Positions 51,603-59,969 of a stretch of DNA of 64,000 nucleotides are shown one piece after another. Origin of the DNA: Nesterenkonia sp. Act20 (GTDB taxonomy: Bacteria > Actinomycetota > Actinomycetes > Actinomycetales > Micrococcaceae); NCBI RefSeq assembly GCF_019173455.1, contig NZ_JADPQH010000001.1:992001-1056000 (forward strand). Reading direction: 5' to 3'. The translations under genes were made by a program, and so were the position numbers. The notes below the pieces were generated by a model. The model saw nothing but the letters and a program-made list of their open reading frames with translations, was not told where the DNA came from and searched no databases. Positions within the stretch are counted from its first letter, which is position 1, and the number at the start of each line of letters is the position of its first letter.

Positions 51603-52025
51603 CTACGGCTCTCGGCGCGCGATCTCCTCACGCAGCTCGTCGGTGGAGAACACGGCCAGCACCTGACGTTCCAGTGCGTCGTAGCCGACAGCTCGGGCTT
51701 TATGCTCGGCAACAGTCAACTGGTCCTCAGATGCCTCCGTAAGCATGTCCAGGACATCGGTGCGGTTGACCTCACGTAACTGCCCAGGAGATATCCGCAA
51801 CGCGCTTGCAAGCCTCGCCAGCGTATCCGGGTGGGGCACCGCTCGACGCACCTCTCCCTGGCGGTATCGGAACCCCTGCATCGCGATGTGGATGGTTGCG
51901 GTCGACAATCCGGTGAGCTCAGCGAGCTCGGGCACCGTGTGCCTAGATTCCTCGTAGCAACGCCGCAGTAACTTGGATTCACCGGGGACCTGATCGTCGG
52001 GCAATGGAGTCTTCTTGGTGGACAT
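51603..52025 (-). CDS. HTH regulator upstream of the restriction gene
   Basis: 140 residues, GAGGTC ribosome site before ATG 52025. The N-terminal HTH (RCYEESRHTVPELAELTGLSTATIHIAMQGFRYRQGEVR) and HPDTLARLASALRISPGQLREV resemble XRE regulators. A C-terminal helix follows (DALERQVLAVFSTDELREEI). It precedes the MmeI-like gene by about 100 bp in the same direction and could act as a control protein. Confidence 0.75.
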   Translation of the reverse strand: MSTKKTPLPDDQVPGESKLLRRCYEESRHTVPELAELTGLSTATIHIAMQGFRYRQGEVRRAVPHPDTLARLASALRISPGQLREVNRTDVLDMLTEASEDQLTVAEHKARAVGYDALERQVLAVFSTDELREEIARREP

Positions 52026-52255
52026 GACCAGACCTCATTGGGGCGGGAGCCGGAACGTGGGACTAAGAAGATATCAGCGCGTCGTGTGCCAACATAGGTT
52101 CTAGAGGCTCACAATATCCGAAGCCTTGGATCACCCGGAGCTCAGTATCCAATGGGCCGATAACGGAGCCATTGCGTCGCTGTCGACCTAGCCGTATCGA
52201 GTTGACCTGACATCTTTCTTGACTACCCAGAATTCTCTCGCGGTAAAGACCCGCT
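52026..52255. other. Right-end region of the element
   Basis: 230 bp without a gene between the HTH gene and attR. The last 12 bp before the core carry the P-arm TAAAGACC (52244-52251). Nothing else is recognised. Confidence 0.4.
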
Positions 52256-52263
52256 CCCTGGGG
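52244..52263. other. attR attachment site of the integrated element
   Basis: TAAAGACC, four bases, then CCCTGGGG (52256-52263). The chromosomal side continues CGCTGGTCATCG, which restores the peptidase reading frame when joined to the left fragment. Compared with attL, the bases just right of the core differ at only two of eight positions (chromosome CGCTGGTC, element TGCAGGTC), which is consistent with partial attB/attP similarity. Confidence 0.88.
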
Positions 52264-52609
52264 CGCTGGTCATCGCGGGGTGGATCTGGGACCCCTGGCC
52301 CTCGGCACGAGTGTCCGCGCCCCGGCGGATGGTCAGGTCAGCTTCGCAGGTAGGGTGGTGGACCGCCCTGTGCTCTCGATCGACCACGGCGGGGGCTACA
52401 TCAGTTCCTTTGAACCGGTGGAGACGATCCTCGAGGTGGGCGCTGCGGTCTCCGCAGGGACTGAGGTGGGATTGACCGCACCGGGGAATGGGCATTGCGA
52501 AGCGTCCTGCCTGCACTGGGGTGTGCGGCTGCATGGGGAGTACATCAACCCGCTGCTGCTCACCGGCGACCTCGAACCGTCGGTGCTGCTTCCGCTGGGA
52601 CAGCAGTGA
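52264..52609 (+). pseudogene. M23 peptidase, 3' fragment
   Basis: The C-terminal ~115 codons of the split peptidase: HRGVDLGPLALGTSVRAPADG through CEASCLHWGVRLHGEYINPLL. The zinc ligand pattern H-x-x-x-D (HRGVD) and the later L-H-W-G are M23 features. It has no start or promoter here, although GTG 52280 could allow low translation of an inactive piece. Without excision of the element the peptidase is not made. Confidence 0.9.
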
Positions 52610-52715
52610 CCCTCCACCGAGCCTCATGACCGCCCCTGTTCCCTGCCCAAGAGCAGTGCCAGAATGTCTAGACCGTCCCAGTGATCTCATCAACGTCTGA
52701 ACAGAAGGAGCACGA

Positions 52716-53912
52716 GTGTCCCGACGATCCACAGAGCACGGTCAGCAGCCTCAGCCTGACGAGAACGGCAAGCCTGAGCGGATGCCCGCTCTGCGCGCGC
52801 GCACCACCCAGGCTCGAACGCTGTTCCAGCGCCCGGAGTTTCTCACCGATGTGCTGCAGATCATCAAGACCGTGATCGCCGGCACTCTCGCCTGGTGGAT
52901 CTCTACGGCGGTGCTGGAATCGGAGCTGGCCTTCCTTGCTCCCTGGACCGCTCTGCTCACGGTTCATGCAACGGTGCACCGTTCACTCTCCCGAGGCATC
53001 CAGACGACCATCGCATCCAGCCTCGGTGTCGGTCTCTCCTTTCTCATCGGTTACTTCCTCGGGGTGAGCCTCTGGACGTTTGCGCTCGCTCTGCTGGTCG
53101 GCGTCACTGCGGCCCGGATCTCGTGGATCCGTGACGAAGGGGTCGCGATCGCCACCACTGCGATCTTCGTCCTCGGCAGCGGCTTCGATGATCAGGCCCC
53201 GCTGCTGAACGACCGCATCCTGGAAGTCGCCATCGGCGTGGCCGCAGGAGTCCTGGTCAACCTGCTGATCCTCCCTCCGCTGCGGGACAAGCAGGCCGGT
53301 CGGTACGTAGACAGCGTCAACGAGCGCATGGGAAGCGTCTTGGTCAGCATCTCCGAGGAATTCTCAGACTCCTGGGACACCGACAAGGCAGAGTCGTGGT
53401 TCCAGGAGACCGAATCCATGACCCAGGAGCTCAACTCGGCCTGGGCGGTGGTGCGCTTCGCCAGGGAGTCGCGCCGCGCCAATCCCCGTGGGCATCAGGG
53501 GAAAACTTCTCTGACGCAGAGCAGCTGGAACGCCGATGAGGCGAGCTACGAGGAGATCCTCGAACGCGCCGACGAGGGAGTCTCGCACCTGCGCCACCTT
53601 GCCCGGACTCTGCGCGAGGCCTCGTACTCCGAAGGCGACTGGGACGAGGACTTCCGCGAGCAGTGGACCGAGATCGTCGGCGCGACAGGCCGAGCGATCG
53701 CGGATCCAGACCGAGAGGTCGCGCCCCTGCACGAGAGGTTGACCTCCTTGTCTACCCAGCTGTCCGAGGGTCACGGGCTTCCGAGTCAGTCCTGGCCCAT
53801 GTACGGCTCATTGATCGCCAGCGTGCGTCATATCGTCGTCGTCGTCGATGATGTCGCCTCAGCGCGTGCGGCCCGCGACGGATCATCCGAGAACCCTCAG
53901 GTCACCCACTAA
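52716..53912 (+). CDS. FUSC-family membrane transporter
   Basis: 398 residues, GTG start with AAGGAG upstream. Several membrane helices fall between about 60 and 190 (IIKTVIAGTLAWWISTAVL; FLAPWTALLTVHATVHRSL; FALALLVGVTAARISW), followed by a soluble helical half (AESWFQETESMTQELNSAWA). This matches the aromatic-acid exporter/FUSC class. It overlaps the convergent glycosyltransferase gene by 4 bp. Confidence 0.85.
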   Translation: MSRRSTEHGQQPQPDENGKPERMPALRARTTQARTLFQRPEFLTDVLQIIKTVIAGTLAWWISTAVLESELAFLAPWTALLTVHATVHRSLSRGIQTTIASSLGVGLSFLIGYFLGVSLWTFALALLVGVTAARISWIRDEGVAIATTAIFVLGSGFDDQAPLLNDRILEVAIGVAAGVLVNLLILPPLRDKQAGRYVDSVNERMGSVLVSISEEFSDSWDTDKAESWFQETESMTQELNSAWAVVRFARESRRANPRGHQGKTSLTQSSWNADEASYEEILERADEGVSHLRHLARTLREASYSEGDWDEDFREQWTEIVGATGRAIADPDREVAPLHERLTSLSTQLSEGHGLPSQSWPMYGSLIASVRHIVVVVDDVASARAARDGSSENPQVTH

Positions 53913-54997
53913 CGGCGGTGTGCAAGCCGCTCCCCCAGGGCGACGAGGCGATCTGCCGAGGCCGACCAGGAGAACTCAAGGCTGCGCCGTCGTGCCGCGG
54001 CGGAGGCTCGGGCGAACTGGGCCGGATCCTCGAGCCTCCGGACCGCGGCGGCGAAGGCCGGGGAATCCTGAGGCGGCACCAGCTGTGCCCCTGCTTCGAC
54101 CACTGCGGACCCTCCGATCTCGTGAAAGATAGGGAGCTCGGAGAGGACGCACGGTGTGCCGTGGGCCATCGCCTCCACGACCGGGAGGCCGTAGCCCTCT
54201 GCGCGGGAGAGCGTGACCAGCGCGGCCGCGCGCTGCAGCAGTCCACGGTAGTCCGGCTCGGAGATGCCGTGATGGAAGACCAGCTGCTCGGGATCCGCGG
54301 CGAGCGCGCGCAGTTGGGCCTCACGGTTCGCCGCGATCGGACTGCAGAGGTGAAGCCTGTATTCCGGGAGCCGGTTCAGCCCCGCGATCACGGCTTCGAC
54401 ATTCTTGTACCCCATGAAGGAGCCCATATAGACGAGCTCCCGGCTCGGGGAAGCTTCTGGGTCTCGTGGATGAGCAACCGTCGGCGGGGCGTTCGAGATC
54501 AGCTCCACCGGACGGCGGGTGAGGCGGTGCTCGCGGATGAGCCCCCGGGTGGTCTCCGAGACGGTGGCCACCGCGTCGGCCTGGTTGAGCACGAGCCGCT
54601 GGGGCAGGTAGCTCCAGTGATAGGCCCGCCACCCGAGCCGCACCGAAGCGGGAAGGTTCCTCGGAGGGGTGGGGTGCTCGTAGTAGATGAGGTCATGCAC
54701 CGTGAGGATCAGCGGATATGAGCGCCCGATGCCGCCCATGGTCTGCATCGGCGAGAACACCACATCCGGTCGGTGCGGGTTCAGCTGTCTGGCCACCCAC
54801 GGCTCCCTCGCCGAGGTGGGCGAAGAGATGCGCAGGTGCGGCAGGTCAGGCAACAGGTTCAGCTGCTCCGGGTCATGGATCAGCATCGTGACATCGGCCT
54901 TCTGCGCGGCAGCCTCCACAAGGGATGCGGTGAACCGAGAGATGCCGTCGTGGACCCTGGTGCGGGTATACCGGCAGTCGAAGAAGAGCTTCAGCAC
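53909..54997 (-). CDS. Family 1/4 glycosyltransferase
   Basis: 362 residues. GT-B fold: N-terminal LFFDCRYTRTRVHDGISRFT, middle LILTVHDLIYYEHPTPP, and C-terminal LVTLSRAEGYGLPVVEAMAHGTPCVLSELP with the E-x7-E acceptor motif. Start is GTG. It is divergent to the dehydrogenase and PTPS genes and part of a cluster seen in actinobacteria. Sugar donor and acceptor are unknown. Confidence 0.88.
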   Translation of the reverse strand: MLKLFFDCRYTRTRVHDGISRFTASLVEAAAQKADVTMLIHDPEQLNLLPDLPHLRISSPTSAREPWVARQLNPHRPDVVFSPMQTMGGIGRSYPLILTVHDLIYYEHPTPPRNLPASVRLGWRAYHWSYLPQRLVLNQADAVATVSETTRGLIREHRLTRRPVELISNAPPTVAHPRDPEASPSRELVYMGSFMGYKNVEAVIAGLNRLPEYRLHLCSPIAANREAQLRALAADPEQLVFHHGISEPDYRGLLQRAAALVTLSRAEGYGLPVVEAMAHGTPCVLSELPIFHEIGGSAVVEAGAQLVPPQDSPAFAAAVRRLEDPAQFARASAAARRRSLEFSWSASADRLVALGERLAHRR

Positions 54998-55048
54998 CCC
55001 CTGATTCTGGCACAGCCCCTGAGATCATCTCGGGTGGACAGCTCTGGC

Positions 55049-56119
55049 ATGATGACAGTCATGAGCCAGCCACGTGTCACCGGTGTCAGTCAGGACGAAC
55101 AGGGTGCGTCCGCACTGCCCAGGACCTCTCGCCAGTATTGGACGGAGGCTGCGCACACCGGCGCGCTGCGTGAGGTCCGCCTCCCGCAGGCCGGCTCCGG
55201 GGAGGCGCTCATCGAGACGCTGCACAGCGGGATCTCGCGTGGCACCGAATCGGTCGTGCACCGTGGTGAGGTCCCGGAGAACGTCGCCGCGATCATGCAG
55301 GCGCCCTTTCAGCTCGGCCAGCTCCCCTTCCCGGTCTCGCACGGCTACCTCAACGTGGGAGTGGTCCGTCAGGGCAGCGAGGAGCTGCTGGGCCGGACGG
55401 TCTTCACCCTTGCCGGCCACCGCGAACATGTGGTCGTGCCGGAGGCGGACTGTCACGTGCTGCCCGAGGACTGCCCTTCCGAACGCGCGGTCTTCGCCGG
55501 CGTCGGAGAAGTCGCCCTCAACGCGCTCTGGGAGGCACCCGTGTTGGCGGGCGACCGGGTCGCCGTCGTCGGCGGCGGACTGATCGGTCTGACCACCGCG
55601 CTCTTCGCCTCGAAGCTGCCGCTGCAGCGCCTGCAGGTCGTGGAGATCGACGCAGAGCGTCGGGAGTTCATCCGTGAACTCGGTCTGGACGCGGTGGCAC
55701 CCGAGGACGCCGCCGCGGACAACGACGCGGTGCTCCACAGTTCAGCGAGTTCAGCCGGCCTGGCCACCGCACTGCAGATCGCCGGGGACGACGCCGTGAT
55801 CGTGGAGCAGTCCTGGTACGGCACGGGAGAGCAGCACATCGCTCTTGGCGCTGACTTTCATGCGCGGCGGCTGCGGATCGTCGCCACCCAGGTCGGCGAG
55901 ATTCCTGGCTCACGGAGGATGCGCCGGACCCGAGGGCAGCGTCTGGCCACGGCGCTGGAGATGCTGGATCCGCGTTTCGACATGCTGATCAGCGGTCGTT
56001 CGTCCCTGGCCGAGCTCCCCGGCGTGATGCAGGACGTCGCCACCGGGGCGCCCTGGACACGCGACCAGATCCTGCACCTCATCGACTACCCGCTGACGGA
56101 GAATCACGCCTTCGGCTGA
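55049..56119 (+). CDS. Zinc-type alcohol dehydrogenase-like oxidoreductase
   Basis: 356 residues from ATG 55049 (55052 and 55061 also in frame). MDR fold: N-terminal GroES-like part with SGISRGTESVVHRGEVPEN, then the Rossmann motif VAVVGGGLIGLTTALFASKL and VVEIDAERREFIRELGLDAV. The catalytic zinc Cys is not obvious (SGISRGTE where C-G-T is usual), so it may be a non-zinc or altered member. It lies 44 bp before the PTPS homologue and is likely an operon with it. Confidence 0.85.
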   Translation: MMTVMSQPRVTGVSQDEQGASALPRTSRQYWTEAAHTGALREVRLPQAGSGEALIETLHSGISRGTESVVHRGEVPENVAAIMQAPFQLGQLPFPVSHGYLNVGVVRQGSEELLGRTVFTLAGHREHVVVPEADCHVLPEDCPSERAVFAGVGEVALNALWEAPVLAGDRVAVVGGGLIGLTTALFASKLPLQRLQVVEIDAERREFIRELGLDAVAPEDAAADNDAVLHSSASSAGLATALQIAGDDAVIVEQSWYGTGEQHIALGADFHARRLRIVATQVGEIPGSRRMRRTRGQRLATALEMLDPRFDMLISGRSSLAELPGVMQDVATGAPWTRDQILHLIDYPLTENHAFG

Positions 56120-56163
56120 CACCTCCATCACGCACCCACCACGACGAATCCTCAAGGAGAACC

Positions 56164-56550
56164 ATGAGCCGCTTCCGCCTGACCGTAGACGATCACATCA
56201 TGATCGCGCACAGCCTGAACGACCCGTTCTTCGGGCCCGCCCAGAACCTCCACGGCGCGACCCTGAGCATCCAGGCCAGCTTCTTCCGTGACGGCCTGAA
56301 CGAGTTCGGGGTTGTGATGGACATCGGTGCAGCCTCGGAGCTGCTCGCCAGCACCCTCGAGCCGCTGCGCTATAAGAACCTGGACGAGCTCGCGGAGCTT
56401 CAGGACCGGTTCACCACCACCGAGGTGATCATCGAGCACATCGCGCAGAGCCTCGCCGCCGGACTCCCGGCCGAGCACGGGCTCAGCGCGATCGAGGTGG
56501 AGGCCGAGGAACATCCCCGTGCCCGAGCCTCCGTGTGGGTTCAGCTTTAG
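56164..56550 (+). CDS. 6-pyruvoyl-tetrahydropterin/QueD-like synthase
   Basis: 128 residues, AAGGAG 5 nt upstream. The tunnelling fold is recognisable by FRLTVDDHIMIAHSLNDPFF, NLHGATLSIQ, VVMDIGAASEL, YKNLDELAEL and TTEVIIEHIAQSLA. The His/Glu positions fit the PTPS/QueD site (H-x...H-G...; E in the last motif), though only one His is left in the 'HGH' box (LHGAT). The cluster with dehydrogenase and glycosyltransferase suggests a pterin-linked secondary pathway, not queuosine. Confidence 0.8.
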   Translation: MSRFRLTVDDHIMIAHSLNDPFFGPAQNLHGATLSIQASFFRDGLNEFGVVMDIGAASELLASTLEPLRYKNLDELAELQDRFTTTEVIIEHIAQSLAAGLPAEHGLSAIEVEAEEHPRARASVWVQL

Positions 56551-56620
56551 CCGGACCGGCTCGGTAGTATGTCTCAGTGTCCTCGGCTGGCCGGTTCAGG
56601 CCGTACGGCGGAGGACACGA

Positions 56621-56694
56621 GGGGCGTTAGCTCAGTTGGTTAGAGCAGAGGACTCATAATCCTTTTGTCCTGGGTTCAAGTCCCAGACGCCCTA
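56621..56694 (+). tRNA. tRNA-Met (CAT)
   Basis: Complete cloverleaf: acceptor GGGGCGT/ACGCCCT (G1:U72 wobble), D-arm GCTC...GAGC, anticodon stem GAGGA/TCCTT with loop CTCATAA, T-arm CTGGG-TTCAAGT-CCCAG, and A73. CCA is not encoded. The CAT anticodon also fits Ile2 (lysidine); elongator Met is preferred because of the standard 1-72 pairing and no other Ile2 hallmarks. Confidence 0.9.
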
Positions 56695-56772
56695 CAAACT
56701 GCTCCTGAACATCCTCCGTCGTCGGCCGTCATCGCAAGGACTGGCCCGGGGGCGATGAACTAGGGTCGGGTC

Positions 56773-58059
56773 ATGGGACGTCTTCCTGCCATCACCGCCG
56801 GGCTCTGCACCGTGATCCTCCTCGCCGGCTGCGCGGACGCAGACCCGGGTGTCGAGTCAGATTCCGACGACGGCGCGGCGAGCCCCTCCGCCTCAGCGGA
56901 CACAGACCAGAGCTCAGGGTCGGGCTCAGACTCAACCTCAGATGCCGCCTCGCCATCGGACTCTGACTCAAGCGCCGCCTCCGAGGACGGCGAACCCTTC
57001 ATCGTCGAGGAGCAGGGCAGCTATGACTCGCCCTGGGCGCTGGAGTTCCTCCCCGGAACCGAGCAGATGCTCATCTCCACACGCACCGGCGAGCTCCTGC
57101 TCCGCAGCACCGAAGACTCCGCCGAGGCAGCCGAGGCAGCCGAGGCACCCGAGATCAGCGTGGAGGGGCTTCCCGAGGACATCGTCGTCGACGGCCAGGG
57201 CGGTCTGGGTGACGTCGTCGTCGCACCTGATTTCGAGGAGAGCCAGCGAGTCTACCTGAGCTGGGTCTCCTCCGGTGAGGGCGGCACAGGCGCCGTCGTC
57301 GGTCACGCGCGATTGGTCGCCTCCGGCTCCTCGGCCGAGCTGGAGGACCTCACCGTGATCTGGGAACAGCGTCCGAAGACCTCCGGCTCCGGGCACTTCT
57401 CCCATCGGCTGGCCTTCAGCCCCGACGGCGAGCACCTCTTCGTCACCTCCGGGGACCGGCAGCAGATGAGTCCGGCCCAGGATCTCGCCAGCGGGCTCGG
57501 CAAGGTCATGCGACTGACTCCTGAGGGTGAGCCCGCGGACGGCAATCCCTTCGCGGACGAGGGCGGCGTCTCGGCGGAGATCTTCACCTGGGGTCACCGC
57601 AATCCGCTGGGCATCGACTTCGCCGAAGATGGCGAGCTGTGGATCTCCGAGATGGGTCCAGAGGGTGGCGACGAGCTCAACCTCCTGCAGGCGGGCGAGA
57701 ACTACGGCTGGCCCGAAGCGTCGAACGGCTCGCAGTACGGCGGGGGTGAGATCCCCGATCACAGCGAGGCCGATGACTTCGCCGCGCCGGCCGCCTCCTG
57801 GACGCCGTCCATCTCCCCCGGCAGCCTGATGATCTATCAGGGCGAGCTCTTCTCCGACTGGACCGGCGACGCCTTCTTGGGCGCGCTCTCCGGTCAGGCG
57901 CTGCTGCGCGTGGACCTGGAGGGCGACTCAGCCGGCGAAGAGCAGGTCTGGGATATGGGCGCGCGGATCAGGGATGTGGAAGAGGCGCCGGATGGAAGCA
58001 TCTGGGTCGTCGAAGACGGAGACGGGGCGGGACTGCTGCGCCTGACTCCCCCGGACTAG
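56773..58059 (+). CDS. PQQ-dependent sugar dehydrogenase lipoprotein
   Basis: 428 residues. The signal peptide ends with lipobox VILLAGC (Cys20), a Ser/Asp-rich linker follows (to about 75), and then a beta-propeller of the glucose/sorbosone dehydrogenase family: SYDSPWALEFLPGTEQML, GSGHFSHRLAFSPDGEHLFV, TWGHRNPLGIDFAEDGELW and EMGPEGGDELNLLQAGENYG. It would oxidise sugars at the outer face of the membrane using PQQ. No PQQ synthesis genes are in the window. Confidence 0.9.
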   Translation: MGRLPAITAGLCTVILLAGCADADPGVESDSDDGAASPSASADTDQSSGSGSDSTSDAASPSDSDSSAASEDGEPFIVEEQGSYDSPWALEFLPGTEQMLISTRTGELLLRSTEDSAEAAEAAEAPEISVEGLPEDIVVDGQGGLGDVVVAPDFEESQRVYLSWVSSGEGGTGAVVGHARLVASGSSAELEDLTVIWEQRPKTSGSGHFSHRLAFSPDGEHLFVTSGDRQQMSPAQDLASGLGKVMRLTPEGEPADGNPFADEGGVSAEIFTWGHRNPLGIDFAEDGELWISEMGPEGGDELNLLQAGENYGWPEASNGSQYGGGEIPDHSEADDFAAPAASWTPSISPGSLMIYQGELFSDWTGDAFLGALSGQALLRVDLEGDSAGEEQVWDMGARIRDVEEAPDGSIWVVEDGDGAGLLRLTPPD

Positions 58060-58095
58060 GCAGCGTCGGCGAAAGTCCGCTCAGCGCAGGATGCT

Positions 58096-59325
58096 CTACT
58101 GGCCGCTGTTCCTGTATTGGTTCTCCACCCAGTCGGCACCGCGGTAAAGCTTCTCGAAGGCATCCATCGTGGTCTTGATGCTGTGCCGGCCCGCCATCTC
58201 TCGGCTGCGTTCCCCCATCGCCGCCCGCTCCGACGCATCACGCGAGAGCACACTGACCAGGCGCTCCGCCAGTTCCTGGGCATTGCCGGGTTCGAAGAGA
58301 TAGCCGTTGACCCCCTGATCGACCAGATGCGGCAGGGCCAGCGCGTCGGCGAGCACCACCGGCAGGCCCGCGGACATCGCCTCCAGGGAGACCAGCGACT
58401 GCAGCTCGGCAGTGCCGGGCTGGCAGAAGATATCCGCCTGCAGGTAGGCGAGACGCAGATCCTCCTCCGAGACGTGCCCCCGCATGCGCACCCGATCCCC
58501 CAACCCGAGGGCGGCGATCTGCTCGGCCAACACGTCGCGCTGCTCCCCATCGCCGACGATGTCTAGGCCGATGTCCAGCGCCGGGTCTGTCTTTGCGATG
58601 GCGTCGATCAGCACATCCACGTTCTTCTCCACTGCGAGCCGCCCGACGAATAGCACCGTCGGCCGCTCGGGACGGGTCAGCACCTCACCGGGCTGCACAC
58701 GGTAGTGCGCGAGATCGATGCCGTTGGACAGCGGCAGGACGTTCTTGAATCCCGCGCGTTCCATCATGGTGCGGGCCGCCAGTGGCGTAGGGGTTGTCAC
58801 CACGGCCGCCTTGCCCATGAGCTTGCCCATATCGCGCCAGGAGTTCTTGGCGACGATTCGGCGGAACCAGGCGGGGAACGGCAGGAACGGGTCCAGGTTC
58901 TCGGGCATGAAGTGGTTGGTGGCGATGGTGCGCAGACCACGGTCGACCGCGGCGTCGATGGCTGCTTTGCCGATCATGTAGTGGCACTGGACGTGGACGA
59001 CGTCGGGTTGGAGCTCGTCCATGAGCCGAGCCATAGCCGGCTCGATGAGCCACGGCAGGCAGAGCCGGAGGTACTCGTGGGTCGGCGCCTTGAAGGACCT
59101 GAACCGGTGCACGGTGGCTTCCTCGGTGTGCTCGACCATGTCCGGGCCACGCCCGGTGCGGGCTGCCGCGATATGGACCTCGTGGCCGCGGGCTGCCATG
59201 TTCTTCGCGAGACGATGGGCGAAGACCGCGGCCCCGTTGACGTCGGGAGGGTAGGTGTCGGCGGCAATCAGGATGCGGAGTTTGGGCTCACTGCGGGGAG
59301 CCTCGGCGGGCACATCGTTGACCAT
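58096..59325 (-). CDS. Family 4 glycosyltransferase (PimB/MgtA-like)
   Basis: 409 residues from ATG 59325, which overlaps the stop of the upstream phosphatidyltransferase gene (TGATG), so the longer open frame to 59778 is rejected. GT-B signatures: ILIAADTYPPDVNGAAVFAH, LPLSNGIDLAHYRV, PTVLFVGRLAVEKNVDVLI and LQSLVSLEAMSAGLPVVLAD. With the PgsA-like enzyme upstream it likely glycosylates a membrane lipid, as in phosphatidylinositol mannoside or glycolipid synthesis. Confidence 0.92.
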   Translation of the reverse strand: MVNDVPAEAPRSEPKLRILIAADTYPPDVNGAAVFAHRLAKNMAARGHEVHIAAARTGRGPDMVEHTEEATVHRFRSFKAPTHEYLRLCLPWLIEPAMARLMDELQPDVVHVQCHYMIGKAAIDAAVDRGLRTIATNHFMPENLDPFLPFPAWFRRIVAKNSWRDMGKLMGKAAVVTTPTPLAARTMMERAGFKNVLPLSNGIDLAHYRVQPGEVLTRPERPTVLFVGRLAVEKNVDVLIDAIAKTDPALDIGLDIVGDGEQRDVLAEQIAALGLGDRVRMRGHVSEEDLRLAYLQADIFCQPGTAELQSLVSLEAMSAGLPVVLADALALPHLVDQGVNGYLFEPGNAQELAERLVSVLSRDASERAAMGERSREMAGRHSIKTTMDAFEKLYRGADWVENQYRNSGQ

Positions 59326-59960
59326 CAGGCGGTCGAATCCTCCTCGATGCCCGGCCGGCGTTGTTCGCGTCGCTGCCGCCGCGCCTTGTTCTGGGCTTGT
59401 ATGAAGTAGTCGGCTGAAGCAATGATATGCATCCCCGAGCCCGCCGCCAGGAGCACCACGGCGATGTCGGGGAACATGCCCTGGTGCAGGCTCGCACCGA
59501 GCAGCGCCAACGGCAGACCGATCAGCAGACAGGCGGTGCGAACCTTGCCCAGCAGGGTAATCTCCAGGTCCGGGGGACCCTTGAAGAGCACGTACGTGTT
59601 GATGGAGAGGATCACGTCGGGAATGACGATCGCCAACACCACCCACACGGGCGCGATGTCGAAGACCACGAGCGTCGCCGTGACGATGATCAGTGAGAGC
59701 CGATCTGCCAGCGGGTCCAACCATCGCCCGACCGTGCTGAGCTGGTCGAAGCGACGCGCGATGTAGCCGTCGATCCAATCGGTGCTTGAGAGTGCCACCA
59801 GGACCCAGAAGGCCGTCATGAAGCGATCCTGCGCGACCAGCGCCACGAACACCGGAATGAGCAGGAAGCGCAGCACGGTCACGACATTGGGCGCGGTCCA
59901 GAAGCCCTCATGGATGGTGTACTCGAAACCCTCTCGGGTCCCGGCACCGATGAATCTCAC
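59325..59960 (-). CDS. CDP-alcohol phosphatidyltransferase (PgsA/PgsA2-like)
   Basis: 211 residues, GTG start. The catalytic signature D-G-x2-A-R-x8-G-x3-D-x3-D is present in TDWIDGYIARRFDQLSTVGR followed by WLDPLADR. Five to six membrane helices. It adds an alcohol (glycerol phosphate, inositol phosphate or similar) to CDP-diacylglycerol made by CdsA. It is coupled to the downstream glycosyltransferase gene. Confidence 0.9.
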   Translation of the reverse strand: MRFIGAGTREGFEYTIHEGFWTAPNVVTVLRFLLIPVFVALVAQDRFMTAFWVLVALSSTDWIDGYIARRFDQLSTVGRWLDPLADRLSLIIVTATLVVFDIAPVWVVLAIVIPDVILSINTYVLFKGPPDLEITLLGKVRTACLLIGLPLALLGASLHQGMFPDIAVVLLAAGSGMHIIASADYFIQAQNKARRQRREQRRPGIEEDSTA

Positions 59961-59969
59961 CTGCGCAGT

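Noticed and set aside
10692-52263. CRISPR array or IS element inside the element
   Set aside because: No regularly spaced repeats with unique spacers, and no transposase reading frame was found.
56621-56694. tRNA-Met as integration site of the element
   Set aside because: It is intact and 4.4 kb outside attR; the att core lies in the peptidase gene.
59326-59778. N-terminal extension of the glycosyltransferase
   Set aside because: It overlaps the phosphatidyltransferase in another frame; TGATG coupling fixes the start at 59325.
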